64,000 nucleotides of DNA from Mycobacterium basiliense (GTDB lineage: Bacteria; Actinomycetota; Actinomycetes; Mycobacteriales; Mycobacteriaceae). How positions within the stretch are numbered: position 1 is the stretch's first letter; every line of letters begins with the position of its first letter. This document shows, one piece after another, positions 27,517-36,092 of the stretch. Position numbers and translations under genes: made by a program. A model generated the notes under the pieces. That model had not been told where the DNA came from. It saw only the letters and a program-made list of their open reading frames with translations, and searched no databases. The stretch covers positions 4,960,001 to 5,024,000 of the forward strand of contig NZ_LR130759.1 of NCBI RefSeq assembly GCF_900292015.1, given 5' to 3'.

Positions 27517-28718
27517 CAGAAGTCGTCCCGTTCTGCAAAGGTGCCGTGGAATAGGAACTGCAACGTCGAGGGCGCATCGACCTGCACCTCGGTGAACGGC
27601 TCGTAAGGAATGTAGGCGTTGTCAGTAACCAAAAACGGTGCCCGATAGAACGACCCGCCGGTTTGCTTGGTCGGAATGTCGGGCAGGCCACGACAGTTCG
27701 GACCACCGGAGGCGTTCACGATCGGCAGGCTCTCCGGGTAGGTGTACGACGGTGCGCCCAACACAAAGTTCGACGAAGTGAACAGTCCGGCCTTGCGCAC
27801 ACCGATCAATGGAGCGAATTCCTTGACACCACGGTCGATCCCCTTGAACAGGCAGCCAAGCTCGGGTGAGTAATCATGAGCCACTTTCAGCGGTGCCCGA
27901 ACCCGGTTGATCGCGTCGATGAAGTTCTGCTCGGCCGGCTCCAGCGTCTCGTAGGCGTTGTTGGCCAGACCGATGGTAGCCAACAGCGTGGTGTTCAAGT
28001 CGTCCTGCTTGTCCACCACCGTCTTGTTGATTGTCGGCAGGCTGTCGAACACGGTGTTCAGATCGGGCGCGGCATCGGCGTAGACGTTGGTCACGATGGC
28101 CGCCTTGCGGAAGTCTTCCTGCAGGGTGGGCAGCTTCGGGTTCGCTTGGCGCGTCAGCGTATTCAGCCCCGAAAGCAGCGCCCCCAAGTCGTCTCCGTGG
28201 CCACGCAGGCCTTCGGACAGTGCGCTCAGCGTTCCGTTCAGCTCCACCGGATCGACCTTGTGCAGCAGGTCGATCAGCGACTGGAACAGCGTGTTGACCT
28301 CGAGCTGCACCTGGGCGGCCGCCACGTGCGCATTCGGACTCAGCGAGGTCGGTGACGGCACCCTGGGGGGGATGAATTCCACCGATTTGGCCCCGAAGAT
28401 GGTGTTTCCGGCGATGTGCACCGTCGCGTTGGATGGGATGAAATGCATCTCCCCGCTTCTGATGGCCAGCTTCAGCCGCGCCTGCTCACCGCTGTAGGTG
28501 ATGTCTTCGACGGTGCCGACCTGGATGCCCCGGTATTTGACCTTGGCCCCCTTTTCCATCACCAGCCCGGCCCGCGGCGACGACACCGTGACGGTGTCGG
28601 TCGAGGTGAAGGCGGAGGTGTAGGACAGGTAGGTCAGGACGGCCGCGGCCACCATCAGCCCGGCCAGCAGCGCCGCCGCCACCCGCACGCTGGTGCGTCG
28701 CGATCCGCCGCTTGCCAT
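27516..28718 (-). CDS. mce4A: Mce family protein Mce4A
   Basis: 400 residues, ATG 28718, 12 bp after yrbE4B. Basic N-terminus, anchor helix (about residues 12-30), MCE domain with MEKGAKVKYRGIQVGTVEDI near residue 53, then a helical shaft and a C-terminal part with two cysteines (ELGCLFKG, PNCRGLP). First Mce subunit. In M. tuberculosis Mce4 imports cholesterol and is needed for chronic infection. Confidence 0.94.
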   Translation of the reverse strand: MASGGSRRTSVRVAAALLAGLMVAAAVLTYLSYTSAFTSTDTVTVSSPRAGLVMEKGAKVKYRGIQVGTVEDITYSGEQARLKLAIRSGEMHFIPSNATVHIAGNTIFGAKSVEFIPPRVPSPTSLSPNAHVAAAQVQLEVNTLFQSLIDLLHKVDPVELNGTLSALSEGLRGHGDDLGALLSGLNTLTRQANPKLPTLQEDFRKAAIVTNVYADAAPDLNTVFDSLPTINKTVVDKQDDLNTTLLATIGLANNAYETLEPAEQNFIDAINRVRAPLKVAHDYSPELGCLFKGIDRGVKEFAPLIGVRKAGLFTSSNFVLGAPSYTYPESLPIVNASGGPNCRGLPDIPTKQTGGSFYRAPFLVTDNAYIPYEPFTEVQVDAPSTLQFLFHGTFAERDDF

Positions 28719-28730
28719 AGTCTGTTGCCC

Positions 28731-29573
28731 TTATCCGGAGAGGTTGAAGTTGCCGGACGCGCCGTAGACGGCAAGCGAGATGAACAGGGTAATGACGACG
28801 ACCACGATCAGCGAGGTGCGCACAGCCTGACCGACGGCGACCCCCACACCCACCGATCCGCCGCTGGCGTTGTAGCCGTAATAGGTGTGCACCAACATCA
28901 CCGCGATCGACATCACGATGGCCTGCAGGAACGACCACAACAAATCGGAAGGAATTAGGAAGGTATTGAAATAGTGGTCGTAGAGGCCCGCGGACTGCCC
29001 GTTGATAAACACCGTGGTGAAGCGCGCGGCAAAGAACGCGGCCAACACCGCCAGCGAATACAACGGAATGATCGCGACGAGCCCGGCGATCAACCGAGTT
29101 GACACCAGGTACGAGACCGAGTGGACCGCCATGCATTCGACGGCGTCGATCTCCTCGGACACCCGCATGGCGCCTAGCTGGGCGGTGGCGCCCGCGCCAA
29201 TGGTGGCGGCCAGCGCGATGCCGGCAATCACCGGTGCCACCACGCGCACGTTGAGAAACGCCGACAGGAAACCGGTAAGGGCCTCGATACCGATATCGCC
29301 GAGCGATGAGTACCCCTGCACCGCGATGACGCCGCCGGACGCCAGGGTCAAAAACGCGGCGACCCCGACGGTACCGCCAATCATGACGAGAGCTCCCGCG
29401 CCCAGCGTCATCTCGGCAACCAGTCGGATCGTCTCCTTGCGGTAGCGGGTGATGGCGTTGGGGATGTAACGCATGGTTTCGCCGTAGAACAGCGCCTGCT
29501 CGCCGAAGTTGTCGACCGGCGCTTGCAGCCTCGACATCAATCGGCGAAAGCGGATAGTGGCGTCGTAACTCAT
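28731..29573 (-). CDS. yrbE4B: YrbE4B, MlaE-type permease of the Mce4 importer
   Basis: 280 residues, about five to six membrane helices. MlaE-family hallmarks include the EEIDAVECMAVHSVSYLVSTR block near residue 143, the cytoplasmic coupling-helix region that meets the ATPase MceG (encoded elsewhere), and GATAQLGAMRVSEE before it. The C-terminus is hydrophobic. Pairs with YrbE4A, 34 bp upstream. Confidence 0.93.
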   Translation of the reverse strand: MSYDATIRFRRLMSRLQAPVDNFGEQALFYGETMRYIPNAITRYRKETIRLVAEMTLGAGALVMIGGTVGVAAFLTLASGGVIAVQGYSSLGDIGIEALTGFLSAFLNVRVVAPVIAGIALAATIGAGATAQLGAMRVSEEIDAVECMAVHSVSYLVSTRLIAGLVAIIPLYSLAVLAAFFAARFTTVFINGQSAGLYDHYFNTFLIPSDLLWSFLQAIVMSIAVMLVHTYYGYNASGGSVGVGVAVGQAVRTSLIVVVVITLFISLAVYGASGNFNLSG

Positions 29574-29607
29574 CCCGTCATCACCATCGCTTGCTGTCCG
29601 TCATCTG

Positions 29608-30372
29608 TTACCGCGCCGAAATTCTTACGCCGATGGCGGTCATGACCACGTTGATGACGAACAGGCAGATGAACGCGTAGACCACAGTTTCGTTGACCGC
29701 GTTACCCACACCTTTCGGCCCGCCTTTGACGGTCAGGCCTCGGTAGCAGCCGACCAAGCCGGCCATCACTCCGAACAGCAGCGCCTTGAATTCGGCGAGG
29801 ATCAATTCCCGCAACCCGGTGAGCACGGTAAGCCCGTTGACGAACGCTCCGGGGTTGACGCCCTGCAAGAAAACGGAGAAGACATAGCCACCCGACAGAC
29901 CGATCGCGCACACCAGGCCGTTGAGCAGCAGCGCAACCAAGGTCGAAGCGAGAACTCTGGGTACGACCAGACGTTGGATCGGGTCGATACCCAACACCCG
30001 CATTGCATCGATCTCCTCGCGGATGGTCCGGGCACCTAGGTCCGCGCAGATAGCGGTGGCACCGGCCCCGGCCACGACAAGCACGGTGACCACCGGGCCC
30101 AGCTGGGTGATGGTGCCGAACGCAGTTCCGGCGCCGGAGAGGTCAGCGGCACCGATTTCACGCAGCAGGATATTGAGGGTGAACGCGACCAGGACGGTGA
30201 AAGGAATGGAAACCAGCAGCGTCGGCACGAGCGAAACGCGAGCAACCATCCACGTTTGATCCAAGAACTCGCGGAACTGAAACGGCCGCCGGAACATCGC
30301 ACGAGCGGTATCGATGGACATTTCGAAGAACCCGCCCACGGCCCGGGCCGGAACCGCAAGTTGTTGAATCAA
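29608..30372 (-). CDS. yrbE4A: YrbE4A, MlaE-type permease of the Mce4 importer
   Basis: 254 residues, the length of H37Rv YrbE4A, from TTG 30372. About six helices with the MlaE coupling block DLGARTIREEIDAMRVLGID near residue 113. Together with YrbE4B it forms the membrane channel on which the six Mce subunits sit. A 233-bp gap separates it from hsd4A upstream; I see no exact KstR operator there, so the mce4 genes may depend on the promoter upstream of fdxD, or on a site I cannot recognise. Confidence 0.93.
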   Translation of the reverse strand: MIQQLAVPARAVGGFFEMSIDTARAMFRRPFQFREFLDQTWMVARVSLVPTLLVSIPFTVLVAFTLNILLREIGAADLSGAGTAFGTITQLGPVVTVLVVAGAGATAICADLGARTIREEIDAMRVLGIDPIQRLVVPRVLASTLVALLLNGLVCAIGLSGGYVFSVFLQGVNPGAFVNGLTVLTGLRELILAEFKALLFGVMAGLVGCYRGLTVKGGPKGVGNAVNETVVYAFICLFVINVVMTAIGVRISAR

Positions 30373-30605
30373 CTTGGTCCCCCGTCTGCTAGGCGGCGCA
30401 GCCGACTTGTCCCCTGAGCCCCGACCAGGGTTTCAACCCGGCTGCGTGTGAGCCGGCTCATACTAACCCAGAACGACTTGCCCATGTCAATGAACGGAAT
30501 CTCTGTATGATGGGCGCCAATTTAGCTGGTCAAACCACTTGTCGTGCAGCGATTTTGACCCTGGTTCCAACCCGTGGCCGGCCGTGCGGCACAGACCCCG
30601 GAACA

Positions 30606-31523
30606 CTAATTGGCCATTAGACCGGTGGCCGCAAAGTTGAGATCCGCATCGCGGCCAGCGAAGTAGTCGTGCAACGTCGCGCTCAGCTGGGTTGCCTCCC
30701 ACGCCGGCCCGTCCGCGCTGAACCGATGCTCCACGCTCGGCGCCGACACCAAAGTCACTTGCGGGCCGTACACAATGAACAGCTGCCCGTTGACCTCCGC
30801 AGCCCCGGGGGACGCCAGAAACTGCACCAGGGTGACCACGTGCTCGGGCGACAGCGGGTCGACCTCGCCCTCGCCGATATCTGGCGCGGCACCGAAAACA
30901 TCGGCTGTCATCGCGGTGCGCGCCCTCGGGCAGATCGCATTGGCGCACACGCCGTAGCGGCCCAGCGCCCGCGCCGCGGACAAGGTAAGCGCGGTGATAC
31001 CCGCCTTGGCGGCACCGTAGTTGGCCTGCCCCACCGGGCCCATCAACCCGGCCTCCGACGAGGTATTGATCAACCGACCGTAGATTGAGCCGTCCGTGGT
31101 TCCCTTTGCTTTGGCGCGCCAGTAGGTGGCCGCGTTTCGGGTGAGCAGGAAGTGGCCGCGCAGGTGCACCGCGATGACCTGGTCCCAGTCCTCGTCGGTC
31201 ATGTTGAACAGCATCCGGTCCCGGGTGATGCCGGCGTTGTTGACAACGATGTCCAGCCCGCCCAGTCCTTCGGCACTGGCGATCAGCTCGTCGGCGGTTG
31301 CGCGCTGGCTAACGTCGCCGGCAACGGCCACCGCCTTGGCCCCGGCGGCGCTAATCTCGTCGATAACGTCGGAGGCGTCCAGGGCGGTGCGGATGTCATT
31401 GACGACGACGGTGGCTCCGAGCCTGGCCAGGCCCACCGCCTCGGCGCGGCCCAGCCCCGCTGCCGCGCCGGTCACCACCGCGACCCTTCCGGACAGATCG
31501 GTCGCGTTCGTGCTGCTAGTCAA
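30606..31523 (-). CDS. hsd4A: Hsd4A, steroid side-chain 3-hydroxyacyl-CoA dehydrogenase (SDR)
   Basis: 305 residues from TTG 31523, which gives the N-terminus TSSTNATDLSGRVAVVTG known for this protein; there is no ATG nearby. Cofactor loop TGAAAGLG near residue 18, NNAGI near residue 95, active-site Ser in NTSSEAG and YGAAK near residue 165. About 35 residues longer at the C-terminus than a plain SDR. Homologue of Rv3502c, which oxidises 3-hydroxy steroid-CoA esters in side-chain beta-oxidation and is also described as a 17-beta-HSD. 104 bp after fdxD on the same strand. Confidence 0.9.
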   Translation of the reverse strand: MTSSTNATDLSGRVAVVTGAAAGLGRAEAVGLARLGATVVVNDIRTALDASDVIDEISAAGAKAVAVAGDVSQRATADELIASAEGLGGLDIVVNNAGITRDRMLFNMTDEDWDQVIAVHLRGHFLLTRNAATYWRAKAKGTTDGSIYGRLINTSSEAGLMGPVGQANYGAAKAGITALTLSAARALGRYGVCANAICPRARTAMTADVFGAAPDIGEGEVDPLSPEHVVTLVQFLASPGAAEVNGQLFIVYGPQVTLVSAPSVEHRFSADGPAWEATQLSATLHDYFAGRDADLNFAATGLMAN

Positions 31524-31627
31524 TTTATGAATACCTCTAGTTTCCGGGTACCCGAGGCTGGCCGCCGAGTCGGGCACAGTTGCGGGGTCTAGATTTCCAG
31601 GTCCTGCCCAGTCCGCTCCGCTCCTGC

Positions 31628-31819
31628 CTAGTCCTCGCGCAACAGGGCGGCGCGTGGACATTCGGCGATGGCCTGCTCCGCCAGCGCCTCCTGATCGGCC
31701 GGGACGGGGTCCACCTTCACGACGGCGTAATCCTCGTCGTCCAGGTCGAAGATATCCGGCGCAATCCCCAAGCACACCGCGTTGCCTTCGCACCGGTCAC
31801 GGTCCACTATCACTCGCAC
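31628..31819 (-). CDS. fdxD: Ferredoxin FdxD (3Fe-4S)
   Basis: 63 residues. Three cluster cysteines: Cys10 and Cys16 (CEGNAVC) and Cys54 (ECPRA). The position of a fourth ligand is not Cys, which fits a single 3Fe-4S ferredoxin. Acidic overall (DLDDED). The protein matches Rv3503c, which donates electrons to sterol cytochromes P450 such as CYP142 and CYP125. Divergent from fadE26 across the KstR operator; likely first gene of the leftward hsd4A unit. Confidence 0.92.
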   Translation of the reverse strand: MRVIVDRDRCEGNAVCLGIAPDIFDLDDEDYAVVKVDPVPADQEALAEQAIAECPRAALLRED

Positions 31820-31927
31820 GGCATCCTCCTTGAACCCGGCTCAGCACCTGATCAGTGTCTAGCACCACCATAGGACCCACCGCCGAGCTCCAGTGATACC
31901 GATCCGACCGTCGCTGGATTCCCAGAC

Positions 31928-31941
31928 TAGAACGTGTTACA
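31928..31941. promoter_or_regulatory. KstR operator between fdxD and fadE26
   Basis: TAGAACGTGTTACA fits the KstR consensus TNNAACNNGTTNNA at every fixed base. It is centred between the divergent fdxD (start 31819) and fadE26 (start 32046), 104-108 bp from each, so one bound KstR could repress both directions. KstR is released by 3-oxo-cholestenoyl-CoA type ligands (family knowledge). Confidence 0.88.
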
Positions 31942-32045
31942 ACCGGGATAACGCGTGGGTCGCCGCTGGCTCAGTTGCGGCCGATGCGCGATGGCACGTC
32001 ATCGCTGGTGACCCAAATACGATTGTTCGACCGAAGGCGGCAGGA

Positions 32046-33227
32046 ATGCGCATCAGCTACACACCTGAGCAGGAGGAGCTGCGTCGCGAGCTGCGGACGT
32101 ACTTCTCACAACTGATGACCCCGGAGCGGCGCGAGGCGCTGAGCTCGGTACAAGGTGAGTACGGCACCGGCAACGTATACCGAGAAACTGTCGCGCAGAT
32201 GGGCAAGGACGGCTGGCTCACGCTCAACTGGCCCAAGGAGTACGGCGGCCAGGACCGCTCCCCGATGGACTCGCTGATCTTCACCGATGAGGCCGCGCTT
32301 GCGGGCGCTCCGGTGCCATTCCTGACCATCAACAGCGTCGCGCCCACGATCATGGCGTTTGGAACCGACGAGCAGAAGAAGTTCTTCCTGCCCAAGATTG
32401 CGGCCGGGGACCTGCACTTCTCGATCGGCTACTCCGAACCCGGCGCCGGCACCGATCTCGCCAACCTGCGTACCACCGCGGTACGCGACGGCGACGACTA
32501 TGTCATCAACGGCCAGAAGATGTGGACCAGCCTGATCGCCTACGCCGACTATGTCTGGCTGGCGGTGCGCACCAACCCCGAAGCCAAAAAGCACCGTGGC
32601 ATTTCGATGCTGATCGTGCCGACCACCGCCGAGGGTTTCTCCTGGACACCGGTGCACACTATGGCCGGCCCCGACACCAGCGCCACCTACTACACCGACG
32701 TACGGGTGCCGGTGACCAATCTGGTCGGTGAAGAGAACGCGGGCTGGAAGCTGGTGACCAACCAGCTCAACCACGAACGCGTCGCGCTCGTGTCACCGGC
32801 GCCGATCTTCCTGTGCCTGCGAGAGGTGCGGGAGTGGGCACAGAACACCAAGGACGTCACCGGAGCGCGGCTCATCGACTCCGAATGGGTGCAGCTCAAC
32901 CTGGCCCGGGTACACGCCAAGGCCGAGGTCCTCAAGTTGATCAACTGGGAGCTCGCGTCGTCGGAAAACGAATCCCCGTCACCGGCCGATGCCTCCGCGG
33001 CCAAGGTGTTCGGGACCGAACTGGCCACCGAGGCCTACCGGCTGCTGATGGAGGTGCTGGGCACCGCGGCCACGCTGCGCCAGGACTCCCCCGGTGCCCT
33101 ACTGCGCGGCCGGGTCGAGCGGATGCACCGCGCGTGCCTGATCTTGACCTTCGGGGGCGGGACCAACGAAGTCCAGCGCGACATTATCGGCATGGTCGCG
33201 TTGGGATTGCCCCGAGCCAGCCGCTGA
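32046..33227 (+). CDS. fadE26: Acyl-CoA dehydrogenase FadE26 (ChsE4)
   Basis: 393 residues from ATG 32046 with GGCAGG upstream; longer in-frame reading crosses the operator and is rejected. Conserved GYSEPGAGTDLANLRT near residue 128 (flavin/substrate segment), the NGQKMWTS strand, and catalytic Glu244 in NHERVAL. This is equivalent to Glu247 of M. tuberculosis ChsE4, offset by a three-residue gap. FadE26 and FadE27 form an alpha2-beta2 enzyme that starts beta-oxidation of the C8 cholesterol side chain (3-oxocholest-4-en-26-oyl-CoA). First gene of the fadE26-fadE27-fadD17 operon. Confidence 0.95.
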   Translation: MRISYTPEQEELRRELRTYFSQLMTPERREALSSVQGEYGTGNVYRETVAQMGKDGWLTLNWPKEYGGQDRSPMDSLIFTDEAALAGAPVPFLTINSVAPTIMAFGTDEQKKFFLPKIAAGDLHFSIGYSEPGAGTDLANLRTTAVRDGDDYVINGQKMWTSLIAYADYVWLAVRTNPEAKKHRGISMLIVPTTAEGFSWTPVHTMAGPDTSATYYTDVRVPVTNLVGEENAGWKLVTNQLNHERVALVSPAPIFLCLREVREWAQNTKDVTGARLIDSEWVQLNLARVHAKAEVLKLINWELASSENESPSPADASAAKVFGTELATEAYRLLMEVLGTAATLRQDSPGALLRGRVERMHRACLILTFGGGTNEVQRDIIGMVALGLPRASR

Positions 33228-33238
33228 AAGGATCAACC

Positions 33239-34336
33239 ATGGACTTCTCGACAACCGAAGCGGCGCAGGATCTCGGCGGCCTGGTGGACACCATCGTCGA
33301 CGCGGTGTGCACCCCCGAGCATCAGCGCGAACTCGACAAGCTGGAGCAACGGGTCGATCGCAAGTTGTGGCGCAAGCTCATCGATTCCGACATCCTGACC
33401 AGCGCGGCCGCCACCCAAGTGGGCGGCGATGGTTTCGGGTTGCTCGAGCAGATCGCCATCCTGGTGGCGCTGGGCCACCAACTGGCCGCCGTTCCGTACC
33501 TAGATTCGGTGGTAGTGGCCGCCGGCGCACTGGCCCGGTTCGGCGCCGAAGGCCTGCAGCAGGACTGGGGCGTGCCCGCGGTCAACGGCGAGAAGATCCT
33601 CACGGTCGCCCTCGACGGCGAGATGGGCGAGGGCCCGGTGCGAGCCACCGGGGCCGGTGACGGCTATCGCCTGACCGGTACCCGGACCCAGATCGGTTAC
33701 GGCCCGGCGGCGGACGCGTTTTTGGTACCAGCAGAAACCGATTCCGGCACCGCCGTTTTCCTTGTCGCTGCCGACGACCCGGCGGTCACGGTGACGCCTC
33801 TGCAGACCACTGGCCTGGGCAGCGTCGGCCATCTGGCTTTGGACGGGACCCGGCTGGACGCTGCGCGCAAGGTCGGCGGAAGCGATGTCGCCGTTTGGCT
33901 CCGTACTATTTCGACGCTGGGCCGCAGCGCATTTCAGCTCGGCGTGCTCGAACGCGGGCTACAAATGACGGCCGAATACGCTCGCACCCGTGAACAGTTC
34001 GACCGCCCGATCGGCAGCTTTCAAGCAGTGGGGCAGCGGTTGGCCGACGGCTATATCGACGTCAAAGGGCTGCGACTGACACTCACCCAAGCAGCCTGGC
34101 GAGTATCGGAGGACCTTCCCGCAGAGATTGACGTGGCGTCGGCAGCTTTCTGGGCCGCCGATGCCGGACACCGTGTCGCGCACACCATCGTGCATGTCCA
34201 CGGCGGGGTCGGCGTCGACACCGATCACCCGGTGCACCGCTACTTTCTAGCTGCCAAAGAGACCGAGTTTGCCCTGGGCGGTGCCACCGGACAGCTGCGC
34301 CGGATCGGCCGCGAACTGGCCGAAGCCCCCGCCTAG
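33239..34336 (+). CDS. fadE27: Acyl-CoA dehydrogenase FadE27 (ChsE5)
   Basis: 365 residues, ATG 33239, 11 bp after fadE26 with GAAAGG upstream. A partner-type ACAD: the C-terminal FAD/dimer region is intact (RTREQFDRPIGSFQAVGQRL near residue 252; HVHGGVGVDTDHPVHRYF near the end). The fadE26 active-site Glu block is replaced by WLRTISTLGRSAFQLGV, so it should not be catalytic alone. It completes the heterotetramer with FadE26. Confidence 0.94.
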   Translation: MDFSTTEAAQDLGGLVDTIVDAVCTPEHQRELDKLEQRVDRKLWRKLIDSDILTSAAATQVGGDGFGLLEQIAILVALGHQLAAVPYLDSVVVAAGALARFGAEGLQQDWGVPAVNGEKILTVALDGEMGEGPVRATGAGDGYRLTGTRTQIGYGPAADAFLVPAETDSGTAVFLVAADDPAVTVTPLQTTGLGSVGHLALDGTRLDAARKVGGSDVAVWLRTISTLGRSAFQLGVLERGLQMTAEYARTREQFDRPIGSFQAVGQRLADGYIDVKGLRLTLTQAAWRVSEDLPAEIDVASAAFWAADAGHRVAHTIVHVHGGVGVDTDHPVHRYFLAAKETEFALGGATGQLRRIGRELAEAPA

Positions 34337-34372
34337 GAAGGCCCCGACCAGGAGCGCGGCAGGATGTCCTAA

Positions 34373-35875
34373 ATGAGTGACCTAACCGTAACGCAACTCC
34401 TGGCGCCGCTAGCCGAAATCGACGATCGGGGTGTCTATTTCGAGGACACGTTTACCAGCTGGCACGACCACCTTCAGCACGGCGCGGCGATCGCGGCGGC
34501 ATTGCGTGAGCGCCTGAATCCCGCACGCCCACCACACGTGGGGGTGCTGCTGCAGAACACCCCGTTCTTTTCGGCGATGTTGGTCGCGGCCGGGATGTCA
34601 GGGATCATTCCTGTTGGCCTCAATCCGGTGCGCCGCGGCAGCGCGCTGGTTCGTGACATCGAGCACGCGCACTGCCAAGCGGTGCTCGCCGATTCCGAAT
34701 CGGCTGCGACGCTGGGCGAAATCGAACACATAAACGTCGATTCCGTCGAGTGGACTGAAGAGGTTGCCGCCCAGCGGGATACGAAGATCACGTTTCAATC
34801 TGCCTTGCCAGAAGATCATTTCATGTTGATTTACACCTCGGGCACCAGCGGCGATCCAAAGGCGGTGAAGTGCAGCCACAGCAAAGTCGCGATCGCCGGA
34901 CTAACAATGACACAGCGCTTCGGGCTCGGCCGCGACGACGTCTGCTACGTGTCGATGCCGTTGTTCCACTCCAACGCGGTCCTGGTCGGGTGGGCGGTGG
35001 CACTGGCGTGTCAGGGGTCCATGGCGTTGCGGCGCAAGTTCTCTGCGTCGCGGTTCCTGGTAGATGTCCGCCGCTACGGCGCAACCTACGCCAACTATGT
35101 GGGCAAGCCGTTGTCGTACGTGCTTGCCACACCCGAACAACCCGACGACGCGGATAACCCGCTGCGCGCGGTGTACGGCAACGAGGGCGTACCCGCCGAC
35201 GTCGAGCGATTTGGCCGCCGGTTCGGTTGTGTCGTGCAGGACGGCTTCGGTTCCACCGAAGGTGGGGTGGCCATCGCACGCACTCCCGACACCCCCGAAG
35301 GCGCACTGGGGCCACTGCCCGACGGCGTCCAGATCATCGACCCCGACACCGGCGAACGATGCCCGCCCGGCGTGGTCGGGGAGCTGGTCAACACCTCCGG
35401 ACCGGGCCGGTTCGAGGGTTACTACAACGATGAAGCCGCCACCGCCGAGCGGATGGCCGGCGGCAGCTACCACAGCGGTGACCTGGCCTACCAGGACCCG
35501 GCGGGCTATGCGTACTTCGCTGGCCGGCTCGGCGATTGGATGCGCGTCGACGGTGAAAACCTCGGCACCGCACCGATCGAGCGGGTGCTGCTGCGCTACC
35601 CCGGGTCCGCCGAGGTTGCGGTGTATGCGGTGCCTGATCCGGTGGTAGGCGACCAGGTGATGGCCGCATTCGTGATGGCCCCTGGCACAGAGTTCGATGC
35701 CGACGAGTTCGCAGCCTTCCTGGCCGAACAGTCCGACCTCGGACCCAAGCAGTGGCCGTCCTATGTCCGAGTCAGCTCAGCGCTGCCGCGCACAATGACC
35801 TTCAAAGTGCTCAAACGACGGCTTGCGGCCGAGGGTATCGACTGCGGCGATCCCGTCTGGTCGATTCGGCAATAA
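34373..35875 (+). CDS. fadD17: Steroid side-chain acyl-CoA ligase FadD17
   Basis: 500 residues from ATG 34373, AGGA upstream. Adenylate-forming enzyme: P-loop YTSGTSGDPKAVK near residue 151, GFGSTEGG near residue 289, SGDLAYQDPAGYAYFAGR with the hinge GDWMRVDGEN near residue 388, and a C-terminal lobe ending PRTMTFKVLKRRL with the catalytic Lys. The M. tuberculosis orthologue activates the shortened C5 side chain (24-oate) formed in cholesterol breakdown. Third gene of the KstR-controlled operon. Confidence 0.94.
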   Translation: MSDLTVTQLLAPLAEIDDRGVYFEDTFTSWHDHLQHGAAIAAALRERLNPARPPHVGVLLQNTPFFSAMLVAAGMSGIIPVGLNPVRRGSALVRDIEHAHCQAVLADSESAATLGEIEHINVDSVEWTEEVAAQRDTKITFQSALPEDHFMLIYTSGTSGDPKAVKCSHSKVAIAGLTMTQRFGLGRDDVCYVSMPLFHSNAVLVGWAVALACQGSMALRRKFSASRFLVDVRRYGATYANYVGKPLSYVLATPEQPDDADNPLRAVYGNEGVPADVERFGRRFGCVVQDGFGSTEGGVAIARTPDTPEGALGPLPDGVQIIDPDTGERCPPGVVGELVNTSGPGRFEGYYNDEAATAERMAGGSYHSGDLAYQDPAGYAYFAGRLGDWMRVDGENLGTAPIERVLLRYPGSAEVAVYAVPDPVVGDQVMAAFVMAPGTEFDADEFAAFLAEQSDLGPKQWPSYVRVSSALPRTMTFKVLKRRLAAEGIDCGDPVWSIRQ

Positions 35876-36022
35876 CCGGCCCGCCAGCCTGCTAGAAATA
35901 ATTCACGGGTGGCCAATTCACGTTTCGCGGCCCGGCGGTGTGTCGCTGCCACTCAACGAAATGCGCGCCGCAGTCTGCGCAATTGGCGCAATTTGGTTCG
36001 CCAGAAACGGCCGATGAATTTC

Positions 36023-36043
36023 CCGGATCGCGATACGATCCGG
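36023..36043. promoter_or_regulatory. Perfect inverted repeat upstream of the first PE_PGRS gene
   Basis: CCGGATCG-cgata-CGATCCGG: 8-bp perfect arms, 5-base loop, 50 nt before the PE_PGRS start and about 150 nt after the fadD17 stop. There is no T-run, so a classical intrinsic terminator is unlikely. An operator or mRNA hairpin is more plausible. A direct repeat GCGCAATTGGCGCAATT lies about 40 bp further upstream. Confidence 0.4.
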
Positions 36044-36092
36044 CTCGGATAAGTGCTCAGAATCGCGCCTCTATTCAGCGTAAGGTTGCCGA

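Noticed and set aside
30373..30605. KstR operator upstream of yrbE4A
   Set aside because: Searched for AACNNGTT with flanking T/A; none found in this gap, so no site is claimed.
31893..32045. N-terminal extension of fadE26 from 31893
   Set aside because: It would translate through the KstR operator; the ATG at 32046 begins the conserved MRISYTP N-terminus.
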